A DNA stretch of 64,000 nt from Cenococcum geophilum 1.58. Lineage: Eukaryota; Ascomycota; Dothideomycetes; Gloniales; Gloniaceae. Location: NCBI GenBank assembly GCA_001692895.1, contig KV748197.1, positions 439,813-503,812 on the forward strand, given 5' to 3'. The notes below the pieces were generated by a model, which saw only the letters and a list, made by a program, of their open reading frames with translations, did no database searches and had not been told where the DNA came from. This document shows positions 44,871 through 55,400 of this stretch, piece by piece. Position 1 is the stretch's first letter; each line of letters starts with the position of its first letter. The translations under genes were made by a program, and so were the position numbers.

Positions 44871-46034
44871 TACATATTAATTTGGCTGTATTTAATTGCT
44901 GCAGCGTTATACAATTATTTAAAGTTGTAACGATTTTAGTAAGAATTCGCGTGTCGGGAAACTAATATCTTGGCACTGTAACACTATAAAAAAAATTATA
45001 CAGTAAAATCTCTTTAGTACGATACGGTTTGCTTGGCCGAGCGTATCGTAATACTAAGGGTATCGTTATATTATATACTTGTATGTAAAATGCACCCAAA
45101 ATCAAAATTAGGTAATAATATTATGTATCTACGCACGTGAAGTCGTAACTAAGCGATTGGCTATACTAAAATACATCGCGATCAATTGCTGCTTAGTATT
45201 TTGAGGTCGTCGGCCTTAAATTTAACGCTCGTGCCTTAATAAAGTCGTAATTACGTCTCTATTAGAATCGCTTTGCTACTTCTTATAAAGACGAAGCTTT
45301 TATAAGGCCACAAGCGCCTTATTAAGCTTAATTTAAGGTTACTTAATAACCTCCTTATTTATTTCCGTATCGTAATTAGGCCCTATATAAAGCTCTACTA
45401 TATACTTAATAAGATCCTTTAATAAATCCTCTACTTCCTTACCCGGTAGCTTAATAAAATTCTAAATATTTATTATAGCGCGAATTCTTCCTACTATAAG
45501 CAGTTATTCTACTATTTACTGCATCTTATTAACTATAAGAGGATTTAAATAGTCTTAAGGGTAATGCTGTAGGCCTATATAAGAGCTAAATAACGTAGAT
45601 TTAATAAAGTAATTTTTAATTGTTTATAGTATAACTTCCTTTTAAGCTTTAATTAACTATTAAATTGCCTATAGGACGTGCATCTGCTTAATTGGATTCT
45701 TATCTTAAAGCAAAAGCTCTACTATAAATTATAGCCAGTATCGCCGGTAGAGTAGCTTAAAGTTTATAATTATCCCTTAATTAAGAGGTTAATATAATAA
45801 GGTATAATTAGTAGGAAGAAACTCCACGCGCGTATTCTTAAGAGAGCTATTTTTAATAAGCGTTTAAACAGCTGCTTTATAGGCGCTAAAGCCGTTAATT
45901 AAGAGTAGTATCTTCCTACTGTGTATCCTTTTATTAAACTAGGTAAGCTACTTAAGTATAATTACTATTGTTATTTAGGCCTTCTTATTATACCTTTATA
46001 TAATATTTATAGAGGCTATATTAATCCGATTACT

Positions 46035-46049
46035 TATAAAGTAATATAG
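46035..46049. repeat. Left target-site duplication of LINE Z
   Basis: tataaagtaatatag, repeated exactly at 51319-51333. Confidence 0.9.
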
Positions 46050-46099
46050 GTTCTAGTATTAATATCTAAAAAGCCGCAACAGCAGCGAAACTAGCCCAA

Positions 46100-47480
46100 A
46101 ACCACTTAATAAAGCAACCCGATATCGGAATCCTATTCCCCATACCAAGAAACCCTATAAAACCACGTCGCCCCCATCTAGAGCATAGGGGACAACAAAG
46201 GGGCGCAGGCTTCCTACTAGAGTCGTAAGAGTTATAACGCGCGGGAACCGAACCACGAACTAGGTAAGTAATAACGCGAAAAGGATAGCTGCTAGCAATA
46301 GCAAAAACTAAAGGAAATACTTAAACAAATTAAAGATAATCTTATAAAAGAGAAGAAAGAAACTCCACAGCACTAAATACTTGCCTCTATTTAAGAGGCA
46401 ATATAGTATATTAAAGCCCTCTCTACGCGTCTAGTCCCCTAAATAACCTAAGAACAAGAAACTAAGGCCTAGCTTAACTAAATTAAAGCTAGTATTAAAA
46501 AAATCCAAAAAGAAACGCGTAAAGGAGGGCCCTTAGGCCTAGGAGTTCCCATAGTACAGGTTTAAACCTAGGCAGCCGTCGCTGCGCAGGCGGCCTATAC
46601 GGTAAATATAGTTGCGGCACCACAGAGAGCAAGTGTATACGTCCGGCTTAAGGAGCCCTAGGGCTATAAACCAGGGGAGCTTTTTAAGACTATTTAGAGA
46701 ATAATACCAAGCGTATACACCGTATGCACCCTTAATAGTAGGGATATAGATATCTATATCCCCTCCTAAATAACAAAGGACTAAATCCTAAATAGGCTAG
46801 ACGCGCTAAGACTTAGGATACTAAGGAAAGATTACCTCCTAGAAGTACTAGGAATCCCGCTTAAGACTTTAATTAATAACGAAAGGGATATAGATAATTC
46901 GGAATTAACTTAATCCATTTATAAAGCTATAAAGCGCCTTATACCTAGGATAGCTATTAGCTATATAACCCTAAAGCGCAGGTAAAATACTAGGCAAACT
47001 CTAGCAGCGCCTAAAGAGAACCTAAAAAGACTAGGGGAATAATTATAATTGGCATCCTAACCTAAGCAATTTAGCAAAAGATTATAAAAAGCGGGATAGT
47101 TATTAAATCCCAGCTTTTTAAAACTAGGCTATTTAAGAATAGCGTAATTATAAAGTAATACTACCGCTATAATTAATAGGGGTATATATAAAGCGTATAT
47201 AGAAAGTAAATAAAATATAGGTAATATATGGGACTATATAACACCACAGATTGCCCTAAAGAAAGGGTATCCTATATTAACTGCGGTAAAGCCTATAAAG
47301 TATAGTAAAGAAAAGAGTATAGGACCTTTTAAAGCTACCTTAAAGGTATCTAAATAAAGAGGATAGCCCTTTTAACGCAGTCGCTCCGTATATAAAAAGC
47401 CGTAGAAATAATATACCAACCCTTAATACTAGAAAACCTTACAATCAGCACTAATAAGAAAAGAGGATAAGAAATATCTT
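46100..47480 (+). pseudogene. LINE Z ORF1 (Gag-like) remnant
   Basis: Plus-strand frame with a basic N-terminal part, ASVYVRLKEP near 46630, LRILRKDYLLEVLGIPL near 46815-46865, and zinc knuckles at about 47155-47300: YYRYNQQGYIQSVYRK, YRQYIGLYNTTDCP, then YINCGKAYK. Nearly all Cys/His ligands read Tyr. The function is RNA binding and packaging of LINE RNA. Confidence 0.78.
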
Positions 47481-47639
47481 ACCTAGGGACTTAAGAATAA
47501 CCACTTAAACGGGGACTAGGCAAACTATCTTTTATTAAAATAGCAAGTAGAGATAGATTACAATTAAGGCTCTAGCTTCGCGCCAATAGAGCAATAATAG
47601 TTAATAGTAAAAATAACAAGGAATAGAACATAGATATAA

Positions 47640-50600
47640 ATAAGCCCACACCCACTTTAAATAAGTAAGTATATAATTATCTAGTATAACTACGGAAAAT
47701 GCAAACCAAGGGGCGTATCGCCCCTTCTTCAATAGTATCACGCTAGCGGACTATTAGGTCCTTATAATTTAAAAGCTAGTATATAATAGATATACTAAAT
47801 TAATATACTGCCCTAGGGGATTTACACTTATATATAACACTCTCCCCATAACAAAGGTCTGCTTTATAATCAGCCGGAATATTAATGCCGTGTATTAAAA
47901 GCGTAGATAGTATAGCCCCTTTACTATAGCCCTCTAGGTACGCCTAAAGGGGCTAAAGGCTATAATTATCAATATCTACAACCCGCGCGAAGATGGCCCT
48001 TAGATTAGGGCATAGCCTAAGGTTAAAATGGCTATTAAGGAAGCTAAGGGAGAAATTATACTTTTAGGTAATTTTAATACCCACTATTTAATATAGGGCG
48101 GAAAGTATATAGCTAGTAAAGAGCAGGCAGAATACCTTCTGGCCAAAACTAATACTAAAGGCCTAGTACTCGCCACACTAAAAGGAGAGCCTATATAGAA
48201 AAGAGGGCAATAGGAGAGTGTAATAGACCTCACGTTTATATCACCAGATCTATACAGAAAAGTCAACTTCTATAGTATAGTTAAGGAATAGGCCCTTATA
48301 AAAAATCATATACTAATCCGCATCCAAATTAATAACGCCAGCTATCCGCTAGCGAAATACCAGCGCCTTACCCTTAAGAAGCTAAACTTATAGGGCTTTC
48401 TTTAAAGCATCTAGGGGCTTAACTAGACCACATCTAAAGACCCCTTTTAAGCCCTTTAGGAAGGAATTAAGCAAGTACTTAAAGAATACTGCCTATAAGC
48501 ACAGCCTAGCCGGCAGGCCTATTAAGAATAATCGCTATAGGCCATATAGCTCCACGCCGGCGCCTAATAGACGCGACAACAGCTCTAAGCCTATAACAAC
48601 CCTAAAGACCACTAAAGATATTTAGTATTAAATAATCAACTGTAAAAAGAGACTAGGAGAGTTAGTCGTAATAACTAAAGACGCTTTATTTATAAACTTA
48701 CTAAAGATTAGTTAAAACCATATAATAAGGGACTTTAGACTCTATTAAAATGGAGCAGAAAAGCAAGTATAGTAAAGGTAGACCCCCATCTACCAAACCT
48801 TAGGAGGTCTATTAAGGATCCCTTAATAAACAATAATATTATAAAGGCCGATATCCTTATAGCTAAGTTCTTTCCTAAAACTGGAATAGCAGACCTTAGC
48901 AATATAGAGATAATAAGGGAACAAAATATGCTTAATATTAGCCCTACTATCTCAACAGAAGAAATCGGTAAGCTTATTAAGAGTCTTCTAAATAAAAAAG
49001 CCCTAGGGCTAGATAGCATACCAGATAAGGTCCTTAAAGTAGCTGCCCTAGTTATTATAAAAGATTTAGCAGAAGCAGCTAGTTATTACTTTACCAGCGA
49101 AATAATACCAAAAAGCCTTAAAGAATCTATAACTATAGTATTATATAAAGAAGAAAAGAAAGACTACTCTCTCCTAGGCAGCTATAAACCAATTACCCGT
49201 AAAAACATGCTAGTAAAAGTCCTAGAAAAGCACGTAGCTAATATTATATCTAAGGCTGCGAAGGAGTATAGGCTACTCCTTTAGAACCAAATGGGAGTAA
49301 GGCATAAATAATCCACACTATTAGCGGTAGGACTACTTAGCTCTTATATACAGACGGCGTAGCAAACGCGCCGCGGGTATATAGTGTTAATGCTAAGCCT
49401 AGACTTAGTAGGGGCATTTAACAATATCTCCTATAAAAGGCTCCTCTATATTCTAAAAAAAAAAAAAGGCTTTTTAAAGTGGCTTATAGACTTTGTATAA
49501 AGCTTCCTAACAGCATATAAAACCCGTATTAAGTTTACAGGATATAAGAGCAACTAGATTTAGATACAGACAGGCATCCCCTAGGGGTTACCCTTATTAC
49601 TAATCTTATTCCTCTTTTTTATATTAAAGCTATTAGAGGAATTCCAGCGCCCTAACAGCGGCACGCTAGGGTTTAGCTTCGTAGATAATATAAACCTTAT
49701 TACCTAGGGGAACTCCGTAGTAGAGAACTGTTAACAATTAGAGGCTACCTATAACTACTACACTATATAGGCAAATTAACACGGGGCGGCGTTCGCCCTT
49801 AAGAAGTACTAGCTTATACACTTTATAAGGCGATAGCGCTACGCCACCATAGACCTTGCGTCTACTATGCGTATCGCTAGCTATAAGACAGCCCCCTAAA
49901 AAACCAGCATACGAGTCCTAGGGATCTAAGTAGACCCTAAGCTCTAATAAAAAGAATAGGTTAAAAAGGCCGCAAGTAAGGGCTTAGCAGCCTTTAAAGC
50001 GATATTAAGGATCACCGCGTCTATATATGGCCCATTAATGCGCCGCTCACGCCTCCTATATATACCACCGTCTAACTAGCAATGCTATATAGCGCCCAAG
50101 TGTAAAGAGTACAAGACAACGGCGGAACGCCAGTAAAAAGCTTACTTAAACTACTATAGAAAGTCCAGAACTAGTGTCTCCGTAGGGTTATAGGGGCATA
50201 CTAGTAAATACTAATAGCTATAATAGAGAAGGAAGCGGCTATTCCCCTAATCTAACTCTATATTAAAATAATAGCCCTCTAAAGAGCCGCCAAGACGACC
50301 TCTAATAGGGTAGAAAAGAAATTAGTAGAGGTACTTAACAGTATCTAGAATATATTAGTAAAGCACCGGCAAAAAATAAAACGGCTACTAGTACTATTAG
50401 AAGCGCTTAGGGAACGCGTAAAGGACTATAAAAATGAGATATATGGCTTCCTCGCGCACTAAAAAGACTATATAGAGCGGGAAGCTGCAATAAACCCCCG
50501 TAAGCGTAGCTAGCGGAACGCCATTAGAGCGTAAGCAGAGCGCCGCCACCGTATAAGAGGTCACCAGCACTAAAGGCAGGCAACCACCTTTATCGCAAAA

Positions 50601-51170
50601 TAGGTAGATTTAGAATAGCGATAACGGTAGTAGGTAAAGGCTAAAGACCGCACAGAAACCACGTAGAAGACCCCATAGGGGAAACCTATAATCCCATTAT
50701 ATAAAGGCCTAATAAAAGCAGAGGCTATAGTACTATTTCTTCTTTGTATAGAGGTAATAGGGCTTAATATATGGCTTGCATCCGTTAGTATATTAGTAGT
50801 TCTCCCACAGTATAAATATAGCTAGATAAGGCAGATAGTCTACTATATGCTATTCCAGTGTCCACACTACCAAAGGGCGGACTTTATAGCAAAATACGCC
50901 TCTAAACACCTTTAGAATATTTTAAATAATAAAGAAAGCGCCCAAGCGGCAGCAAAATGGCTAGTACAGTTAGGTGCGTTACCCTAGTTTTAGGCAATAA
51001 AGGCAATAAATACAAAGGATATAAGTAGATACTAGCCCTTTTAAAGCCTAGGACTAGTAAAAAAATAAGGGTAAAAGGATAAGGAAAGAAGGGGGTAGAG
51101 TAAAATTATCCGCGAAGTGTAGCTAGTTAGCTTAATATACAGACTTAAAGGCAGGTAGAAGGCGAGCCGC
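47640..51170 (+). pseudogene. LINE Z ORF2 remnant (endonuclease-reverse transcriptase)
   Basis: Endonuclease at about 47680-48300: IIINIYNPRED, EIILLGNFNTHYLI (usually GDFN). RT at about 48760-49900: ALGLDSIPDKVLKVAAL, LGSYKPITRKN, MLSLDLVGAFNNIS, IPQGLPLLLILF and SFVDNINLI (usually VDD). The 118-residue open stretch 48928-49284 is the longest uninterrupted RT segment. After YQLIHFIRR a frame change occurs near 50060. The C-terminal zinc domain is at about 50828-50880 (RQIVYYMLFQCPHY). A run of ten A's at 49457-49466 interrupts the frame. Confidence 0.88.
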
Positions 51171-51318
51171 CGGCGCTCCGATGTCAAAACGCTGCTATCT
51201 CTCTAGCACGGCCCGAGGTGGGGTTTTCTCTAAGTTAGAGTTTTTCCTATAGAAGGTATTAGCCTATATAGACCTACTAGGGGGACCGGGACGGGCGGTA
51301 AATTAAAATTATTATTAT

Positions 51319-51333
51319 TATAAAGTAATATAG
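51319..51333. repeat. Right target-site duplication of LINE Z
   Basis: tataaagtaatatag, exact copy of 46035-46049. Confidence 0.9.
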
Positions 51334-51949
51334 CTTTAGTAATAAGCTAATTATAAGGAAAAGAAGCTTATCTAAGCTATCTGTATTAAAGTAATTGCCT
51401 AAAGAGATTTATACCTTCTACTTCTTTATTTCTAATATAGTATCTAGTATAGCCTTCTAAAATAGCCCTGTCTTATTTATATTATAGACATCCTTTAGTA
51501 AATAAGGCGCGATAATTGCTTAAAGCTCTACTATACGATCTTCTGCTCCCTCTATATTAGCTAAGGCAGCCTTACTATACTACTTCCTCCTATAAATACT
51601 ATTATAAGATTTAAAGCCTTCTAATTAGCCAAGCAACCACTTTAGCTTAACTATTATCGCTAGTATAGGTATTTATTGCTATAATTAAGTGGCGGTAGTA
51701 CGTATAAGATCGCTAGTAATAGAAATATAAGAGTTCTATAGGCGCTAGTGCTACTTAAAGAGAGCCTCCTTTAGAAGAGGATGTTCGGCAGCTCTCTTTT
51801 ACTCTTATATACTTTACCTATATTATAATTTAGCTTAATTAAGCTGTTAGAATTTATTACTTAGTATTTCTAATATTAAGGATTAATTAATATTATAATA
51901 GAGGAAGTTGCTTACTTAGTAAGTAACTTCTAATTATAATAGACCGGGG

Positions 51950-52378
51950 TGTTTTTAGTAGTAGATATTACGGACGCTTTAAGTACGATGTTATGACTAC
52001 TTGGAAAAGAGATAGAAGAAGCTAGTTAGTTAATACAAGCACGGTCCAAGATAGAGCCGATAGAACTATATAACAAGGAATGGTAACTAAGGTCATATAA
52101 TGTAATCTATATAATCTATATAATCTGTAGGATCTATAACAAAGCAGATAGAGTACACGTTTATTATATATAAGAAGGATTTTATAGGAGTACGGTTGTA
52201 TATTTAAGGACCCTTAGTCCCTACCTAGATAGTTCCTTCCTTATAGTGATTCTTAGAATATAATTAGAGTTAATCTGTTAGGCAACCACTCCACCAGTTA
52301 TTATTACGTTATTAACTTCTATACCTATATTTCCTATATACCTAGCCTATTAGCGAGCCTATTGTAGTTCCTGCTACA
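51950..52378 (+). repeat. Probable 5' LTR of the gypsy element
   Basis: Begins tgtttttagtagtagat and ends ttcctgctaca, giving TG...CA ends of about 430 bp, directly after the pogo sequence. No partner LTR is in the window, so the ends are tentative. Holds a short repeat (tataatctatataatctgta). Confidence 0.55.
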
Positions 52379-52437
52379 AGGTTCCGTTATATAATTACTA
52401 CCTAGTTATAGTATTAAGTACGGAAGGTCGAATAATA

Positions 52438-55400
52438 TGCCACCAAAAGCAGCTACCACAACGCCATTAACGGCGGCAACTACATTGAGGTTAGGTAACG
52501 ACACTAGTATAGCAGATACTAACTTATAGCAACCTATAACGGTCGGACAACTATAAGAGATAGTCGACTAGCTAACAGAAAATAATGCAACGTTGGAAAA
52601 CAGGATTAATGGGATAGGCGCAGTAAAGGTTAAGTTACTATTGATCGAAAGATTCTCAGGAGAGAAATCAAAGCTTAAAGGATTTCTTACGCAAATACAC
52701 TTTAAAGTAGCGTAAGAAGGAGCTAAGCTGGCAATACCTATAGATTAAATAGCGTATACGGGATTGTTTCTAACAGGAAGAGTACTTAAATGGTTTAAGC
52801 CTTACCTTATAGAAATTTAGGTAAATAGAATAACGACTACAAACTAAGAGGTACGGTTTATGTTTTTAAGCTGAAATGGATTTGTGGAATAACTTATACA
52901 AATATTTAAAGACCCGGAGGCAGTAACCATAGTGGAAAAAAAACTCTAAGACATTATATAACGAACCTCAGCAATTAAGTATACAACGTAGTTCCAGACG
53001 TTAGTAATATAAGTAGAGTAGAATAATAGGGCGCTTATGGCATAGTATAAATAGGGACTTAAGGCTAAAGTCTAGGACGTAATTATTCTAATAGAAGATG
53101 CGGATACCCTAAGGGAACTAATAGATTANGNNATNAANATTAATAATNGNATNTACTAAAGGGAANANNCNAAGAGAGGTTAGGATAGAGTTTTATAGTT
53201 ATATAAGGCGCAGAGTACGCAATAACTAAAGCTAAGTTAAAAACTATGGTATGGCGTAGAGCTAATAGACCTAAGTGGTACTAAAGAAGCCTATAAGAGA
53301 TGGAGTAAGAAACTGTGGAAACCCAGAGGACAAAGATTAAGTAATTAAAGGTTTAAGGAGCAGAGGCTAAACTAGGGATCTTAGTAGTAGAAGATGTTTA
53401 GGCGGACTCCACAGCAAGAAAGATAGTTTAGAGAGGGAGCTTATATAAATTATAGAAAATAAGGTTACTTTATAAGGGATTATAAAGATGGTTAGAAGTA
53501 CTATATAATAAAGGGAACTAGACTAACAGTAAATAATATATACGTATAGAGGGACGATAATATACTGCAAGGAACAAAAGAATGTTCAATTAAAAGTTTT
53601 GCGTTTTATTATAACAACGCATACCAAATTTATAAGGACGCTAAGTACGGCGTAAGCTACTAGCTATAGGAGCTAGCACCTATAGGATATAGAGGAACTA
53701 ATAAACTAGTTCGTAGATCGGACATTAAAGACAATAAATTTAATAAAGGCGAAATATTTCGTAACAATAAGGTAATAAGAGCGGTTTACTAGGAACACGT
53801 AGCCATTAGAGATATTATACTAGAGGTAGAGGATAATTCTACTATAGAATAGGGAATATTAGTAGGAATTAAGACCCTACTAGACACGATGTCTATCGCT
53901 TTATAAGATATAAGAGAAGTAGGACAGCAAGCCACTTTGGCACTTAATAAAGGCAAAAGGCCAAAGGCTTAAGATTCTCACGATAAGATGCGAGACGACT
54001 AAGATTCTTAAGACGAGATAAGGCAAGCTCAAGGACCTATAATAGACGATAACCGATAGAGTAAAGCAACGGCTTAGTTTAAAGATATATGAATAAGCTT
54101 AGGACGAAGTTTCCTAAAGGCATAAGACTCTTAAGACGAGATAAGAACACTAAGTAAGCCTAGTTAGACTAAGGCTGGAGCTAAGCTTAAGATAAAAGCA
54201 AGCTCAGGATTAAAGAATCTAAGGGATTAAGAATTTGGAGTATAAATTAAGACACCTATAAGCAAGAGGTAAGGAGCTTCTTTACAGATTAGAGAATCTG
54301 CAGTGCAAACAGTAATTAGACTAGGAGATAGGTATATAAACCCAGAGGACTTACTAGAGGAACATAGTATTTAGCTTAAAGATTAAAAAGTTAATACTAA
54401 GATTAAGAAGTAAGAAGACTTTAAGAATCTGTTAATAAGACGCAAACCAAAAGAAACCATAGAAGAGTTTAGATAAAGAATTATTGCATAGCAAGAATAG
54501 AAACTAGATAAAAGATCTAGCATATTGGGACGTATAAGGGATAGAGTACTAGTACAAAGAATTACTAATATGCTAAGAGTAGGCACACTAAGAGCTAAGT
54601 AGCTTACCGAACTAGAAGATGAAGAGGATTTAGGAATTCTTATTAGGTTTAAAGAACGATATATAAAGGGCTATTATAATATAGTAGTAAGAAGATACTT
54701 CCTTACGGACAAGCCGTATATACTCTAACAGCTATACTAAAAGTGGTATAGACAGCGATATAACGATAAGTGGGAAGATTTCTATATATGGTTAGATAAA
54801 AAAGTTATCCAGAACCACCTAATTACGGAAAAGGCTATAACTTATATTAAAGGAGCCTTAATTATAATATTAAAGGATCTAGAGGAATAATTAGAGGACT
54901 AGAGAAGTAAGAGACGCATCTTAGTACCTGTAAATAAAGTTATAACGTTTAGATTAGCACGATAAAGGTTTAAACTTAAGGATAAAAACGAGTTAAGAGT
55001 TAACCTAAAGCACCCGGCATACTATACGTTATTATAGATTGTATGCGTGGACGATATATACGAGATATATAAGAATCCAAAGGAAAAGAATTAGAAATAC
55101 CTTATAAGGATATATTAGATAATAGATAAGCAATAATATAGGAATACTAAGTATATATATAGCTGGCATCTAGCAGAAGTTTAGGAGTTAGGCAACTTAA
55201 TACTTTAACTAGGAAGATTTCTTACGGAAGAATACTTAGACGGATAATAGTAGTGGGAATACCTAAAGAACACGTGTCTATGGCATATTAAAGATAAAAG
55301 GCAAACTAGATATTAGCTAAGGAGCGAGCCAAGTATATAAGGATTAAGCAGCTAATAGTTAGGAAAAGTAGAGGCCTACGGAATAAGAGGGAGCCAGTAG

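Larger units (their letters stand above)
43426..44978 (+). mobile_element. Tc1/mariner transposon
   Basis: 1,553 bp with terminal inverted repeats: cagtgccaagacattagttt at the left (43426-43454) and the reverse complement at 44950-44978 with one transition. TA flanks both sides (43424-43425, 44979-44980). It holds a transposase remnant and a GC-rich foreign-looking insert at about 44181-44440. The left half is only lightly RIP-damaged. Confidence 0.93.
46050..51318 (+). mobile_element. LINE Z (Tad-type), nearly full length
   Basis: A 5.27-kb plus-strand non-LTR element with ORF1, ORF2 and a 3' end ggtaaattaaaattattatt before the TSD. Its 3' 1.3 kb plus tail matches LINE X in inverted orientation, so X and Z are one family; LINE Y is a distinct family. 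Confidence 0.9.
45129..51880 (-). pseudogene. pogo-type (DDE_1) transposase remnant
   Basis: Two pieces, 51319-51880 (N-terminal) and 45129-46049 (C-terminal). The N-terminal piece shows the CENP-B-like DNA-binding region (EHPLLKEALFK, SYISITSDLIRT), then GFKSYNSIYRRK and YNINKTGLF (usually YNMDETGLF). The C-terminal piece shows KILLLINGFSAYKAAV (usually IDGF), EFLPTNYTLLYQPLNQGI (usually PLDQG), then INFKLLYRRYWL. So all three catalytic Asp positions read Asn, each a single G-to-A change. A stop near 45130 is probably the natural end. Confidence 0.83.
45001..51949 (-). mobile_element. pogo/Fot1-like DNA transposon, split by LINE Z and cut by gypsy
   Basis: The left end is a TA followed by cagtaaaatctctttagtac (45001), which also contains an internal inverted pair (agtacgatacgg / gagcgtatcgtaatact). 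The transposase runs leftwards from about 51.9 kb, is interrupted by LINE Z (46050-51318) with a 15-bp TSD, and ends near 45130. The right terminal repeat is not present: gypsy sequence begins at about 51950. Confidence 0.8.

Noticed and set aside
48735..49019. 94-residue open frame, minus strand
   Set aside because: Antisense shadow of the LINE Z reverse transcriptase.
54383..54586. 67-residue open frame, minus strand
   Set aside because: Antisense to the gypsy linker region; no features.
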